64,000 bases of DNA from Apodospora peruviana (lineage: Eukaryota; Ascomycota; Sordariomycetes; Sordariales; Lasiosphaeriaceae). Under the pieces are notes generated by a model. It was not told the DNA's origin and made no database searches. It saw only the letters and a program-made list of their open reading frames with translations. The translations under genes were made by a program, and so were the position numbers. The stretch is taken from positions 248,001 to 312,000 of the forward strand of contig JAUEDM010000008.1 of NCBI GenBank assembly GCA_033439685.1. The letters are read 5' to 3'. Below are positions 10,638 through 21,285 of the stretch, piece by piece. Numbering within the stretch: the first letter of the stretch is position 1; each line of letters opens with the position of its first letter.

Positions 10638-11977
10638 TCAATAATGCGGCTGCACCGGGCCACCACATCCAGGAGGTTGTGCCGGATTGCCAGGGAGCGT
10701 ATCGAGCCCTGAATTAAAGTAGTATCATTTTGGTCAGTACCCAGTCATCACCCAAACTAAAGCGAATTAAAAAAAGACTCACAGCCTTCATGCCGCTCCT
10801 TGACCATCTCGCGCACGTGGCATCGAGCAGCCTTCTCAACGGTCTGCGTCTTCATGCCCGGACATCTCGCCCCTCTGCACCCGGCATCCATTCCCCGCTG
10901 CAACGCGTCGCCCTTCCACCCAAACACGTAGTCGGCGTGTTGGCTGTATCCCGTGCGGTCCCCGTTGCTGAGCACAAACGGCTGCGTTCCGTCTTCGGGC
11001 CACAGGTCCGGATCGTTGAACGGCGTCGTGTCCCAGATGATCTCGACCATCAGCTGCGGGATCTTGACCGGGTGTGAGGCCGGGCACTTGACCCCCGTTT
11101 TTGAGCCGACGAACTTAGCCGGTCCTTCCTCGGGGTAGGCGACGTGAGACTTGTGGTCGGCGCTGTCGAGGCTCGCGCCGTCCCAGCAGCTGCATTCCCC
11201 ATCAGCATCGACAAAAACATTGAGTACGGAGTGGGTCACTCACGTCGGAAATACAATATTAGACCGCAGGCCATAGCAAAACCTGGGCGGCAAGAACATA
11301 GTATCGACGCGATCATCCTGACAAGGCGCAAACAGATCGCCGCCAAAATCCGGTGAGCTAAAGCACCGAAAGCAGTTCTGCGTCGACAGGTCCGGACTGA
11401 CGGGCGGAGCCCGGAGCGCGGCATCGCCCATGAACATGCGGAACCCGGGCTTAAAGGCGCTGTTCAAGCCCCTGCCGTCGGAAACATAGTACACGACCAT
11501 GCCGCCATGGATCGCGCTGGGGAAGGTGTCGTTGAAGTTATACCGCCCCGGAAGTTGGGAAACGCGCTTGTAGCTGCCGTTGCGCGCGCGAAAGTACAAG
11601 TCCGAAGTCCAGTAGTTGGAAAAATCGTCGCTGTAGCCGCAGGTCGTGCAGCTTGCTTTCCTAGAGATGTCTGTGTAAGGCATGGAAGAAGAAAAGGCGT
11701 TTCCGCCCACGATCTGGTGCTGGTGCGGCGAGGGGATCTGGCCGGCGTTGACCAGTGGGTCGATGCGGTCAATTACTAGTTGATGGCACCCGAACCGCAG
11801 GAGTGTTGGGCCGGTTCCGTTGTACGGCGGGATGAAGCCGAATACGGGTGTCGTGGTGTTTAGCGGCTTTGTTGGCTGGGGCGCGGGACAGTCGATGCTG
11901 GCTGTGGCTGTTTGTGCTTGACTGAAGGTGAACAGCAAAGCGCTGGCGAGGAGGATAACTGAGATGATGGTTGCCAT
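10638..11977 (-). CDS. secreted DUF1996 protein
   Basis: Three exons on the minus strand: 11977-11244, 11189-10783 and 10708-10638, with introns of 54 and 74 bp; the spliced frame is 403 aa. An N-terminal signal peptide (about residues 1-22) precedes the DUF1996 domain, recognised from the order of its conserved blocks: HQHQIVGGNAF, CTTCGYSDDFSNYWTSDLYF, HGGMVVYYVS, NIVFPTCWDG split by intron 1, and DSADHKSHVAYP. The protein ends in LPGNPAQPPG, typical of short family members without a C-terminal WSC domain. DUF1996 proteins are common, extracellular and cysteine-containing in ascomycetes; the biochemical role is unknown. Frame agreement across both introns and restoration of the CWDG motif make the model firm. 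Confidence 0.92.
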
Positions 11978-13174
11978 AATAGTTGACTGTGTCCGTTTTC
12001 GGTCTGAAGAACTGTATATGTGAAGATGGCAGGTGATGAGCAGCTTATGTCCTCCGTTTGGGTGTCGTACTACCTTTTAGATATAGGTTACGTAACTTCT
12101 TCAGCGGGAAAAGGTGGTATTATTGATTCGGGTTCTCATCAAAATTCGGTTTGATCGTGAAAAATCAGACACCCCTGGACTCCTGGAGGTTGACGCATGG
12201 ATCTGCCCTGTCTTGACGCTTTTGCAAGGTTCTCTTTCGGCACTTTGGTATGGACTGGACCGACCGGTTGAGAGTTCAGACTTTGGTCAATCTGTGCACC
12301 ATCCCGAGTGCATTGCAGCGTGAACCATTCTTTGGCGACGCCACCTGCGGCCGCCGTCAGCAAATATTGCCTGCATACTGCCTGCTGTGTAACTTGAGCA
12401 AGCATATGAGCAGCAACTATTGGACCCTCTATCCAGTCGCCGGCCACTGTCCGGTATCAATACCTACATAACTTGGGACGATTTGGTTTGAATCTTCAAT
12501 TAGAATTAGTAATAACTCTGGTCATGATGGTAATCAGTAAATTCATTCATTACTCAACTTACTCATCTCCGTTCAATCCTACGTTTAGGTAATAACTCTG
12601 CTTTCTTCTGTTGAAGCCATCCATCCATCCCTTGCTGGAAGGCAATCCCATCCAGATTCCAGATCAAGACCGCGTCCCACATGGCATAATTAGACTAAGT
12701 AGCGCCGCCAATTGAAGATGGCTCGATTCAACGCTTCTCATCCCCGTAGGAATTGCTTCGTTCTATGTCCGAACCCGGCGATACTTCCTTTGGCCGTCTC
12801 GAACACGACAAGGGAACGAAAGACTGGTGGTGAACCAAAACCCAGAATTGTAAATGGTTATATTTTCACCAGTCACCGGGATGATGCTGCCACAGCTTAC
12901 ATGGACTTGGAACGCCAATGCCACACGTGACAAAACTCGCCACTTGACGTACCCTAATCTGGAGATTCGTCATAACTCCAAGTTCCTGGTTCATATCCAA
13001 CAGAACCACAACCAACAATCACAGATCTTATCTAACACATAACCGAGACTTATATACGAACTGAACAAAACAAACGCACATACTTGCTCCAAAAAAAAAA
13101 AAAAAAAAAAAAAAAAGATAATATCATCACTCGTACACTTAGCCCGAAAACAACTTCACTCCAACGAAGACAAG
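11978..13174. other. intergenic with poly-A tract
   Basis: No gene seen. It contains an (A)n run of nearly 30 bases at about 13090-13118, just upstream of the gene starting at 13175, a ccat-type microsatellite near 12620, and the promoters of the two divergent flanking genes. Confidence 0.5.
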
Positions 13175-13795
13175 ATGACGTCACCGGCTTCCGCTGCTCC
13201 AGCTTCAGTTCCGGCTCCGAATCCGCCACCAGCAGAAGTCGCCAAAGCAGTCGAGGCAGCCAAAGCCGCCAAGCGCCTCCAAGACGCGTCCGACACGCTG
13301 AAAGCGCAAGCCGCTGCCGTAAAAGACCCGGCCGAGCGTGAGAGACTGTTCCAGGCGGCCTACAACAAGGAAGTGGAAGCAAAAGGGCAGAGCAAGAAGG
13401 CGCGCATCATGGCCAGCGGGTGGGGACAGGGCGTGGGCAGCGGTATCGCTGCCTCGGGCGCGCTGGGCATGGGCCTAGGGAATTTGGTGGGTGCGTTGTT
13501 GAGTGGTGTTGTCGCCATCCCTGGTGCGTTGGTCGGGGCTGGTGTTGGGGCTTTGCATGGGCCTTGGTATACTGTTACTGGGAAGCTGAAGGGTAAGAAC
13601 GGGAAGAAGGGTGAGGGTGGTGAGGAGGGGGATGATGGGGAGGAAGGGGAGGGGCAGTCGGATGAGGATGCGCATCGGGCTATTATTGCTGCTGCTAGGC
13701 AGGTCGAGGAGGAGGAGGAGAAAGCTAGGGCTAAGGGTGGGGAGAAGGATGAGGAGGAGAAAGCGGTTGGTGGTCGTGGTGGGGGAGGGAAGTGA
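13175..13795 (+). CDS. hypothetical protein with Gly-zipper-like hydrophobic segment and charged tail
   Basis: Single-exon gene, 206 aa. An Ala/Pro-rich N-terminus leads into a helical charged stretch (about residues 20-80, coiled-coil-like). A Gly/Ala-rich hydrophobic region follows (about residues 82-125, with many GxxxG spacings, for example GALVGAGVGALHG). The tail is rich in Lys, Glu and Gly and low in complexity. Glycine-zipper segments often associate with membranes. I know similar fungal hypothetical proteins but no assigned function. The ATG at 13175 is the first in frame. The tail is very purine-rich (gag/ggg repeats), so its length may vary among strains. Confidence 0.7.
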   Translation: MTSPASAAPASVPAPNPPPAEVAKAVEAAKAAKRLQDASDTLKAQAAAVKDPAERERLFQAAYNKEVEAKGQSKKARIMASGWGQGVGSGIAASGALGMGLGNLVGALLSGVVAIPGALVGAGVGALHGPWYTVTGKLKGKNGKKGEGGEEGDDGEEGEGQSDEDAHRAIIAAARQVEEEEEKARAKGGEKDEEEKAVGGRGGGGK

Positions 13796-14467
13796 GCGAG
13801 AATGTGTGTATTAGGTTCAGTTGTCCGTAGATATTGTATGCAGCTGCTGATTGTCTGGCTGTAGCGCGAAAGTGTGTGTTCAAGTTGTCCCGATATCATG
13901 CAAAGATCTTGTGATAGTTACACAACACAGACAGGCAAAGCCCATGTATATAATGATATTGAGGTCCCACTTGCTCGGACATAGAACCCCACGTCGGATA
14001 CTACACTTGTTTCAGTTGCAACGGCGATGCAGGTGAGTTACGGGAGTAGATTGAGGTAATATGTATAAATACCGCGGTCCTGAGGGGCCAATGTGCAAGT
14101 TGCCGGTGTGCGGGCGGCTATATTGAACAATTAAGTTGGTCGATCATCTCACACAAGATATATTAACCCTTTTGTTCTCTTTACCGTATCGATTTAACGT
14201 CGTACGACATGCATCGACCTGGTATGTGGATGATTGGTTTCACACAAGACGAATTGGGGACTTGATGGGTTAGTTCACTGCCCTTTATTTCTGATACCAG
14301 ACGATTTGGAGACTCTCTTCCCTTTCACATAGGGCATAACATCATATTCTTTCATAGCCAGCAAAGTAGATAGAAACTTACATCACAAGGACTAAACGAA
14401 AATCTGCTTCACCCTTTTCATCAAAGTCAACGACCACCTCTATTTCCCGTTGCCGTGTCGTGCACAT
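13796..14467. other. intergenic, no gene seen
   Basis: Convergent 3' flanks of the genes ending at 13795 and 14468. No motif or RNA gene recognised. Confidence 0.5.
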
Positions 14468-15825
14468 TCAATGGGGAGCAGCCTGAGCATGCTCCTTCGC
14501 ATCATTTTCCGCAACCCGTGCCAGAAACGCCTCCACACTACCCCCCTTCATAGCCAAAATATCCTTAAGAACCTCATCCTTGGGCCTCGCAAAATGCAAG
14601 AACGCAATCCCCATAATCGGCTCAAGGCTACCATCATGATCCTTCATAGGCTTGTGCTCCGTCATATTGTACCACGACGCAACAGTGATCTTGTTCCCCG
14701 GCCCAACTTTCCCCAAATTCACGCACTGCGTAATGCTTGAAACATGAAGAATATGATCATCACTCCCATGATCATGGTGACCCTCTTCACCACCCCCATG
14801 CTCATGACCAGGCTCCTCACCGTGCTCATGTTCATGGCCGTACATGCCCTCATGCGTAACAAAGGCCTCGGTCTCACCGTACCCGGGCACGTTTTGACAC
14901 ACAAGCTTCCCGTCGATGTAGACCTCCTGCTTGGTGTTGCCGTCGTGGATGTGCGGCACTATGAGAAAGAGTTCACCGGTGAAGTTGGGGCTGTAGCCGG
15001 CTGCGCCCATCGTGACGTTGAAGACCATGTTGTTTGGCCCTGCAGGCGCAGGGAGGTCCGTCAGACAATTACCCTTGACGTCGAGCCAGACGGGCGTGAC
15101 TATATCAAAACCGTCGGGGATGCCTTCGACGTACTCCCACTCCATGGCGAGGTATACCAGGCGCGGGTCTTGGGCGTAGTTCATGACTTCTGTCTGGAGG
15201 AAGATCTGGTCGGTTTTGCGAACGTAGTAGCCTGCTTTGCGGGTTCTGGGACAGTCATCAAAATTAGCATTGTCAGGGATTTAACAGGTGAGTAGGTAGT
15301 GTTGCATACCCCTTGACGGTCATGTCGAACGGTGACCGCTCATTACCGTTGACGTTGATTCGCTCGGGCCACTCGGGGCAGGAAGCATCGGTGCGGTTCA
15401 GGTTCATGAGCCCGGTGTGGTGCAGCCAGACGCCCTTGTTGGCGTTGGCGGTCGAACCGTCCTCCCATTGGAGATCGGTCGTGAAGCCGGTGATCAGGCA
15501 CTCGCGGCACGGCATCAGGACATCTCGGTCGGGGAATCCTTGCATTCCGTGGGTAGTAGCATCGTCGGCGCCGGGCAGAAGCATCGGGCCGTACGTGATC
15601 TTGACTCGTTTGGCGCCCAGCTCCTTGAAGTACTTGGCCTCTAGGACCTGAACCTTGGTGCCCAGGGCTGCTGTGATAATGATTGTTGGGTTAGCATGCT
15701 GCCGTGGTAGTGAAAAAGTAGGGTAGTTACGTACCAGGAGGTTCATCTCTCGGCGCCACTGGCACTGCGATACCAAGCCCGCTGCGTACGCCGAGGGCTC
15801 CGAGGATAACAGTGTTGAACTTCAT
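14468..15825 (-). CDS. secreted His-rich protein, possibly SURNod19-like
   Basis: Three exons: 15825-15735, 15670-15310 and 15245-14468, with two 64-bp introns; spliced product 409 aa. Residues 1 to about 20 form a signal peptide. The middle carries THGMQGFPDRDVLMPC and GVWLHHTGLMNLN, then GYYVRKTDQIFLQTEVMNY and VYLAMEWEYVEG. That order resembles the stress-up-regulated Nod19 (SURNod19) family, in which a paired-His segment precedes a dioxygenase-like beta domain; I call this by resemblance only. A strongly His/Glu/Gly-rich segment (roughly residues 265-300, repeated HEH, GHEHG and HHDHG) could bind Zn, Cu or Ni. Several N-glycosylation sequons occur. It is convergent with the gene ending at 13795. 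The exon structure is firm; the family name is tentative. Confidence 0.75.
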
Positions 15826-16423
15826 GGTGATCAGATGGGTATCTGGCCGATGAGTGAGAGAAGAGATCGAAACCGGGCAGCCGGCATCCTCGTGGAGCGC
15901 CATCCCTTGTCTTAAAGGGTGTGCCCCCCTCGGATACGATACCCATGTCGGACTTGAGCAGGTCCCCGATTCACCATCAAAATGGTTGCCAACTATCATA
16001 AGGCTTAGTCCAGCCGGCAGGGGAAAAGAAGCCAAGTTCAATTGCCGTGAAGATGATATCGGTGGCGCGGAGTCGTTTAATTAAGAGATGTTTTATTTCT
16101 GTTTATCCCATCCGAGATGGCGGCCTGCTCGATATGGAATGCGATGTGCATCTCGAACCAACAAAGTTGACCGACCTCGGGAACACGCGCCCGAGTGGAT
16201 GGATCGGACTTGGGGATCGTTCGGACTTGGGGCTCAAAGTCTAATATATGCAATATGGTGGTGGTCTATTGTTTGGCGACAAGGAACATAAACAGCCGTT
16301 GCATATCTGCCTCTTAACCACATCTACACCTGTGTTACACAGAGCTTCGACTAACCCGCCCCCCTATCATAACTCGTTCGATACAATTACCGATTGATAT
16401 TGGAAGGCCTGAACCTAGTGGCC
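15826..16423. other. intergenic, promoter side of the His-rich secreted protein gene
   Basis: No gene seen; short overlapping frames only. Confidence 0.45.
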
Positions 16424-17610
16424 TCATCCGACTGCACCGCATTCGGTCTGTACATCCCTGCCAGGGTTTAACCCCCAAGCGGAATACTTCAGTGTAAAGT
16501 ACCCAGCATAACTTCCCTTGACCACACCAACGCGCTCATAGGCCCCAAAGACCTTGTTAGACTCCACCGACCCCAGCCCATACCAGTGCCTCACCTCAGC
16601 GTCAAGATCATGCGAATCTATTCCGTGCATCTCCCCCTCTCCGCGCTTCTTGTAGGAGAACATGAGAGCAATGGCGATCGACTGGTCCTGCTTCACGTAT
16701 TTAGCCATACTGACAGGGAGTTTGACTATTAACAAGTTGGCAACTGTATTGACGTTGGAATAGACGCGTGCAATGGTGTGATTGGTGGAGTTTGGCGATT
16801 CTAGATAATCAACGGTGGCTGCTTTCCACAGTTGTTGTCTCTAGCTCAATACTACTACCCGTCGATCTGGCATGCTTTGCTAGCACGGCGTCCTCCCAGT
16901 CTGTTGAAATGATGGTCGCTCCGGGGGTGGCAGACTTTACCTCGTGAATAGCCCACCTGACTGGAAAGGGGGTTGACACCAATGACCAAGATGGGTGAAC
17001 GGTCGCGTCGCTGGTTGAACTAAACTTTGCCGAGGACGCTGCATGTTTCTCAGGTCCAGCAGTATCCTGAAGACGCTCGGTTCCCACATGAGATTCAGTA
17101 CTAAATCCTTCCACCACATACCAGCACAGTAGCCTCGCATCCCCGCGTCTTGAAACTTGTGAGCAATTCCCCAGAGCGCGAGAAGTCGGTCATTGTACTC
17201 GGTAAACTGCCGGTGTGAATAGTTGGATACGATCGTCTGCCAGAGAGTGCCCAAATCGACGACAAACCCCCAGTCCTGCGGCAATGGTCCTGCTGAAGTG
17301 TGATGATCGAAGCTGCCCAAGTCCATTTACGATCACAATATTATGGTCTGTGTGCCAGCTCATACACTCGCACCAGTAGCCAGACCGACGCTCCCACAGC
17401 AGTTCATCTGGCAAGAAATGCAGCGTTCTTATTATAAGCAGCCGGTCTTGGCAGGTCCATCCGCGTGTGAGCAGAGGACAGTTGGTATCGGGATGGACCT
17501 CCTCCGGGATGATGGTGGAAATGGGGTAGTCGTCGTCTGACGCAGACACTCGTGATGGGGTCCGTGAGGCGAGGACAAAGTAAGAGTGAAGGTTGCAAGC
17601 TGAGACGGTA
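16424..17610 (-). pseudogene. decayed HET-domain gene, C-terminal half
   Basis: Consecutive minus-strand pieces in shifting frames match the order of a HET (heterokaryon incompatibility) protein after its N-terminal core. They are NCPLLTRGWTCQDRLL with LHFLPDELLWE (about 17500-17380), then YSHRQFTEYNDRLLALWGIA and GMWWKDLVLNLMWEPS (about 17230-17060), then HPSWSLVSTPFPVRW (about 16990, corresponding to the PSWSWAS motif), then a C-terminal AYERVGVV-type strand (about 16540). At least three frame changes are needed and the N-terminal SYVWG and WIDAICINQ blocks are missing, so it is not functional as it stands. Confidence 0.65.
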
Positions 17611-17869
17611 TTAAGGGTGCGGGATCAACGTCGGCTGTTTACAAACTGGAGCAGCAACATGAACTTGAAGCAGGCTGGTAGCGAGAGTAACTCAGGCAGG
17701 CTGAAGGATATCTGCTCGGCAGCTAGCTGATGATCTCCTTCGTCATATTCTGCTCCTCATGATATGTGCAAGCTAAGGTATTTACAGATAGACATGACCT
17801 TTTAGAACACATGCTATAAGCAGGTTAATTATACGCGTGTTTATTTATCTGCAAGTATGGGCTTTCATA

Positions 17870-18589
17870 TTAAGGTGTTAAAATTTGAAGGTTGACGAGT
17901 GGCGATTTATATAGGCCGCCATAAACTACAGCAATAAAATGCATGCTAAAAAAGAGTACTTCTCGCGAGGAAAACTTGATGTGCGCCGTACTTTGTTCCG
18001 TTGCGTATAGATAACTTAGATTGTCGGCGACGTGATGGCCGTCTCTGTTGGTGTGATCTCGGCTGCTGTTGGCTGGCTCTCGGTGTGGGTGTCGATGGGC
18101 GACGTCTTCTGCGCCTTGGACTTTCTCAGGGTCCCCCGTCTTCGCCACCCAGTCCATGAAACCCAAAGCCCAATGTGTAATAATAAATAACCCTGCTATA
18201 ATAATAACCAAACTCAGGAAAGCGTTAGGCTCTTCTTCCTTCTCTTTCTCCTGCCGAGATCTCTTCTCCTCTTTTTGTATCATCCCCTCCATTATCTGAT
18301 TTATTTCTTGCATGGTACGGAGTTTTTGTATTTGAATAGCACGGCGTTCTTCTATTGCATGTGTTGTCCGCTGCAGACCCGCTGGCTCTCTAGAGGCTTG
18401 GTTTGCTTTGTCGAGTTTCTGCAACGATTCCTTCAAGGCTTGGACCCCTTGAATCGCTTGTTGCTCTTCTTGGAAATGTTTCCGGTTGAAAGATTCCACC
18501 GCTCTCTTGACTTCTCCGCGGATTGGGGTCCGCGGATTGGGGGATGGCGGGGGAGCTGCAGTAGTGGTTTGATGTGGAATCGCCAGCAT
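17870..18589 (-). CDS. hypothetical coiled-coil protein with one transmembrane segment
   Basis: Open frame of 239 aa from the ATG at 18589. A Pro-rich N-terminus leads to a long charged helical region (about residues 25-122, coiled-coil pattern, rich in Gln, Glu and Lys). One strong hydrophobic segment follows (about residues 124-142, LSLVIIIAGLFIITHWALGF), then a His/Arg-rich tail. The last 50 residues look less protein-like, so a 3' intron or shorter end is possible. I do not recognise the family. Its start codon lies at the outer edge of an inverted repeat whose other arm sits at 19508-19548, so its 5' flank exists twice. The antisense frame 18275-18892 is a shadow. Confidence 0.5.
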   Translation of the reverse strand: MLAIPHQTTTAAPPPSPNPRTPIRGEVKRAVESFNRKHFQEEQQAIQGVQALKESLQKLDKANQASREPAGLQRTTHAIEERRAIQIQKLRTMQEINQIMEGMIQKEEKRSRQEKEKEEEPNAFLSLVIIIAGLFIITHWALGFMDWVAKTGDPEKVQGAEDVAHRHPHREPANSSRDHTNRDGHHVADNLSYLYATEQSTAHIKFSSREVLFFSMHFIAVVYGGLYKSPLVNLQILTP

Positions 18590-19548
18590 GTTTCCGACAA
18601 ATTTATGGCCCGTCGTAACGCTGGCCGATGCATCTTCGTACGTTCAATTCGAAAAGTGCCAACCGTAATGAATGGGTATTGGATTCGCAAGGACTCGGCT
18701 GTCCGTTCAATTGATTGTGTAGGGTTTAGGCTTATGGTGGAAGTGGTTATTGGACTCATTGCTTGGTTGATGATGATGATTAAGGAAAGAATTGAAGGCA
18801 TGCCTAGGGATCCGCCCTTTTATTTAAAATATAGGATGGCTGTTTCCCGCTGCAAAACTTTGCTGGATGACATGTCTCTGACTAATCAGTAACAAGGTTT
18901 TGTAGACGAGTCAGACGAAATACTATCTGTTGTTATAGCAGATGGTTAAAGTTGCTGTAACAGCTAAAAATGGGGTTTGACTTTCGAGTCGGTAGGTCAC
19001 CTGGTAGGTTCGTGCAATAGCTTGTATTGGCTAAAGAATACCATCCTCGTGATTTTAATTAACACAAATGGTTTACGGGTCCTTCACGAACTCCATGACA
19101 GGCTAAGAAACTGACCGATTACGCTAATATGAACATGATAGTCTTCCTCGAAAGAAAGCTTCATTAATCTGACGCGCAGCCGTCATTACAGTGCGCTACA
19201 TGACGTTGTGAGCGTCGTGATGAATCACCACATGACATTACCGTGGCCAACATGTGACAATACAGTGGCTGGATTCGTATTTAAATAGAAAGACAGATCC
19301 CCCAGGACGCCATGGATTCTTTCCTGGACCATCAAGCAACCAGTTCGATAACACATCATCAAGCCATCCTCCCCTCCGATAAACCGTTCACGGTTATTCC
19401 ATTCACATCGCCAGTCCATCCAACAGTCGTGACCGATTAACCGGATAGCCAGGGTCCGAATCTAATACCCGTTCCATTAGGACATGCGGCTTGCAATCAA
19501 GATGTACCGGCCAGCGTTACGACGGGCCATAAATTTGTCGGAAACATG
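18587..19548. repeat. inverted repeat of about 960 bp spanning a duplicated 5' flank
   Basis: 18587-18627 and 19508-19548 are perfect inverted copies (41 bp, from catgtttccgac to ctggccg). Weaker similarity continues inward for about 250 bp (18628-18845 against 19507-19260), including a shared TATTTAAA-type element in each arm. The outer ends both place an ATG at the same point: the start of the 17870-18589 gene on the minus strand and an ATG at 19546 on the plus strand. Confidence 0.75.
18846..18985 (-). repeat. dispersed repeat, copy A
   Basis: Reverse complement resembles 24426-24565: both share ccatttttagctgtYacagc, then gtatttcgt-tgactcgtc, then a-tcagYcagagacaYg-catccagca. Single-base differences and small indels indicate an old family. 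Confidence 0.65.
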
Positions 19549-19779
19549 GTACCTACCAGACTCAAGCAACCAATTTTAGCTGTCACAGCTGCGGTAACCC
19601 TTTGTCAAACAACAGCTCCATGTTTTACCAATGTTGCCCTCGTAATTTTCATCATTGCGCGTAACTCTGAGTCGCTCCTGAGCTATACAGTCCGCCTCTT
19701 TATCAGAAACTTTAAGGACATCGCCACTTTCTCGAGAAACGAATTCGCGCCACGCAATAGGAAGTGCTTCGACCAATGA
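19546..19779 (+). CDS. doubtful 77-aa ORF starting in the inverted-repeat arm
   Basis: An ATG frame that uses the same start context as the 17870-18589 gene, because it lies at the outer end of the mirrored arm, but with an unrelated following sequence. It has one moderately hydrophobic stretch (VALVIFIIA) and no known motif. It probably has no function; listed because the duplicated promoter could express it. Confidence 0.15.
   Translation: MVPTRLKQPILAVTAAVTLCQTTAPCFTNVALVIFIIARNSESLLSYTVRLFIRNFKDIATFSRNEFAPRNRKCFDQ
19573..19615 (+). repeat. dispersed repeat, copy B (short)
   Basis: ttttagctgtcacagctgcg and the following gtaacccttt-gtcaaac match the first 45 bases of copy C at 24433-24475; similarity ends after that. 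Confidence 0.6.
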
Positions 19780-20061
19780 AAAGTTAATTTATAATACCTT
19801 CTTACAAGAGAAAGATCAACAGGCACATGTGGAGGATCCGCGGCGGCTTACGCCACCTGCCAGTATGGACCTCTACGTCAGGTTGCCTGTTAGGTATCAA
19901 GGACTCCAGTGCCGTCTATGGGCAGCCAAAACCACTGCGCCAGGTGCATCTTCACAACATCGATCGTGAACCCTAGGTACCTTACGAAAGGTAAACCATA
20001 TTACAGCTGGAAAGCTGGATTCGTTTCTAGATCGAGACATATACAGGGTGTGGCGCTGATC

Positions 20062-20489
20062 CTATCCTTGTAAGATGACGCTGAAGCCCCCAGCGGAGTG
20101 ACGGTACGATTCGAATCTGGCGATGTCATCAAGTTTGCCGGTGCTGAGCTCCAACGGATCATCATGCAGGATATGGAGCAGCCGGAGTTCAATCTCCGCA
20201 GGAGACACACCATCCGGCCGGAATAGGTAGGTAGACGGAATGAAAGACGACAAGCATCCTCTTCACGTTGTCGCTGAACTTGCCATTCCACCGATGTGAT
20301 GATGTGCATGATATGATCAGCTTTGCTGAACCATACCAGCCCAGCCCGGATGGTCTCTTCCCGTTTGAAGCTTCTCCAAGGCCCGATCATATACTGCTCG
20401 TCGTCCAGCCCGTTATCTCTCATCTCATTGCATACCATCCGCGTTCCGCAACTGGGTGTATGTAAGCCACGGATGCGGGAGAGAGGCAA
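20062..20489 (-). pseudogene. possible gene relic of unknown family
   Basis: Two overlapping minus-strand frames look more protein-like than random: GLHTPSCGTRMVCNEMRDNG through VEWQVQRQREEDA (about 20470-20250), then in the next frame FIPSTYLFRPDGVSPAEIEL and LLHILHDDPLELSTGKLDDI (about 20250-20065). A single frame change near 20250 would join them. I do not recognise the family, and neither frame has a signal peptide or splice signals. Confidence 0.3.
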
Positions 20490-20659
20490 AATCCCCCCAA
20501 AGGGGCAGAGTGCGTCTGCAATGACGGCGTCTAGAACGGCCCGCCGGTCACACAGATTCTCAAAGGAGAAGTTATTGGGCCGCTCGGCTCAGCTTCACAC
20601 CCGGGGGTTCTGTCCCTATTTTGCTTTTGATCTCAATGTTCTGCATCGTGATACCGTCC

Positions 20660-21000
20660 CGGCCGGCTATGAGTATCGAGGCTTAATAGTGAGAAGCAGA
20701 AGCAGCAAGTCTTTCAACTCAGAGAGTCTGCTCCTTGTCCGATTTATATCACTTTGTATGTGTTGCAGTCCAGTCTCAGCTGGCTACGAGCATAAGGGCT
20801 TGTTGGTATACAAGCAGCAGCTGGCTTCCAACTGACTGGGAGAGCTAGCTTCTTGTCCACTTTGGATTAATGTGTATGCAATATATGGTCCCATCTCAGC
20901 TGGCCACGAGCATGGAGGCTTGCTGTGCAGAAGTATCAGCTTCGGCGGAAGCACAGCTATCCGAGAGCTCACCAATCTCGCTGCCAAAGCTGGCTTATCT
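20660..21000 (+). repeat. three diverged tandem repeats of about 118 bp
   Basis: The phrase cagctggctacgagcat-aggctt recurs at about 20660, 20778 and 20898, with intervening sequence that also aligns (cttgtcc-ttt--at-a--ttgtatg). The units are strongly diverged. Confidence 0.55.
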
Positions 21001-21108
21001 ATCGAACACTGCAGATTGCATGAAGCCCGACATAATGTGGGCACTCGATAGTACCAAGCACGGGCGCCTCCTGACTGGAAAGTCGAGGGGATAGACTGGT
21101 ATATAATT

Positions 21109-21285
21109 GGCTTGATCTCATAGTTGGATGGCAGGAAGGCTGTGAAGAGTCAATTGCCGACTCTGATGAGGTGTGCTTCTCAGCCAGCGAATGACCTCAG
21201 TGGCTTGATCACGTTGTTGGATCATGGCGGGAAGGCTGTGAAGAGTCAATTGCCGGCTGTGAAGGGGTATGTTTCTCAGCCAGCC
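21109..21285 (+). repeat. two tandem repeats of about 93 bp
   Basis: ggcttgatc, ggaaggctgtgaagagtcaa and ttctcagccagc occur in the same order in 21109-21190 and 21202-21285. Confidence 0.75.

Noticed and set aside
18275..18892. 205-aa plus-strand open frame
   Set aside because: It is antisense to the coiled-coil gene and its end crosses the inverted repeat and repeat copy A; the composition is not protein-like.
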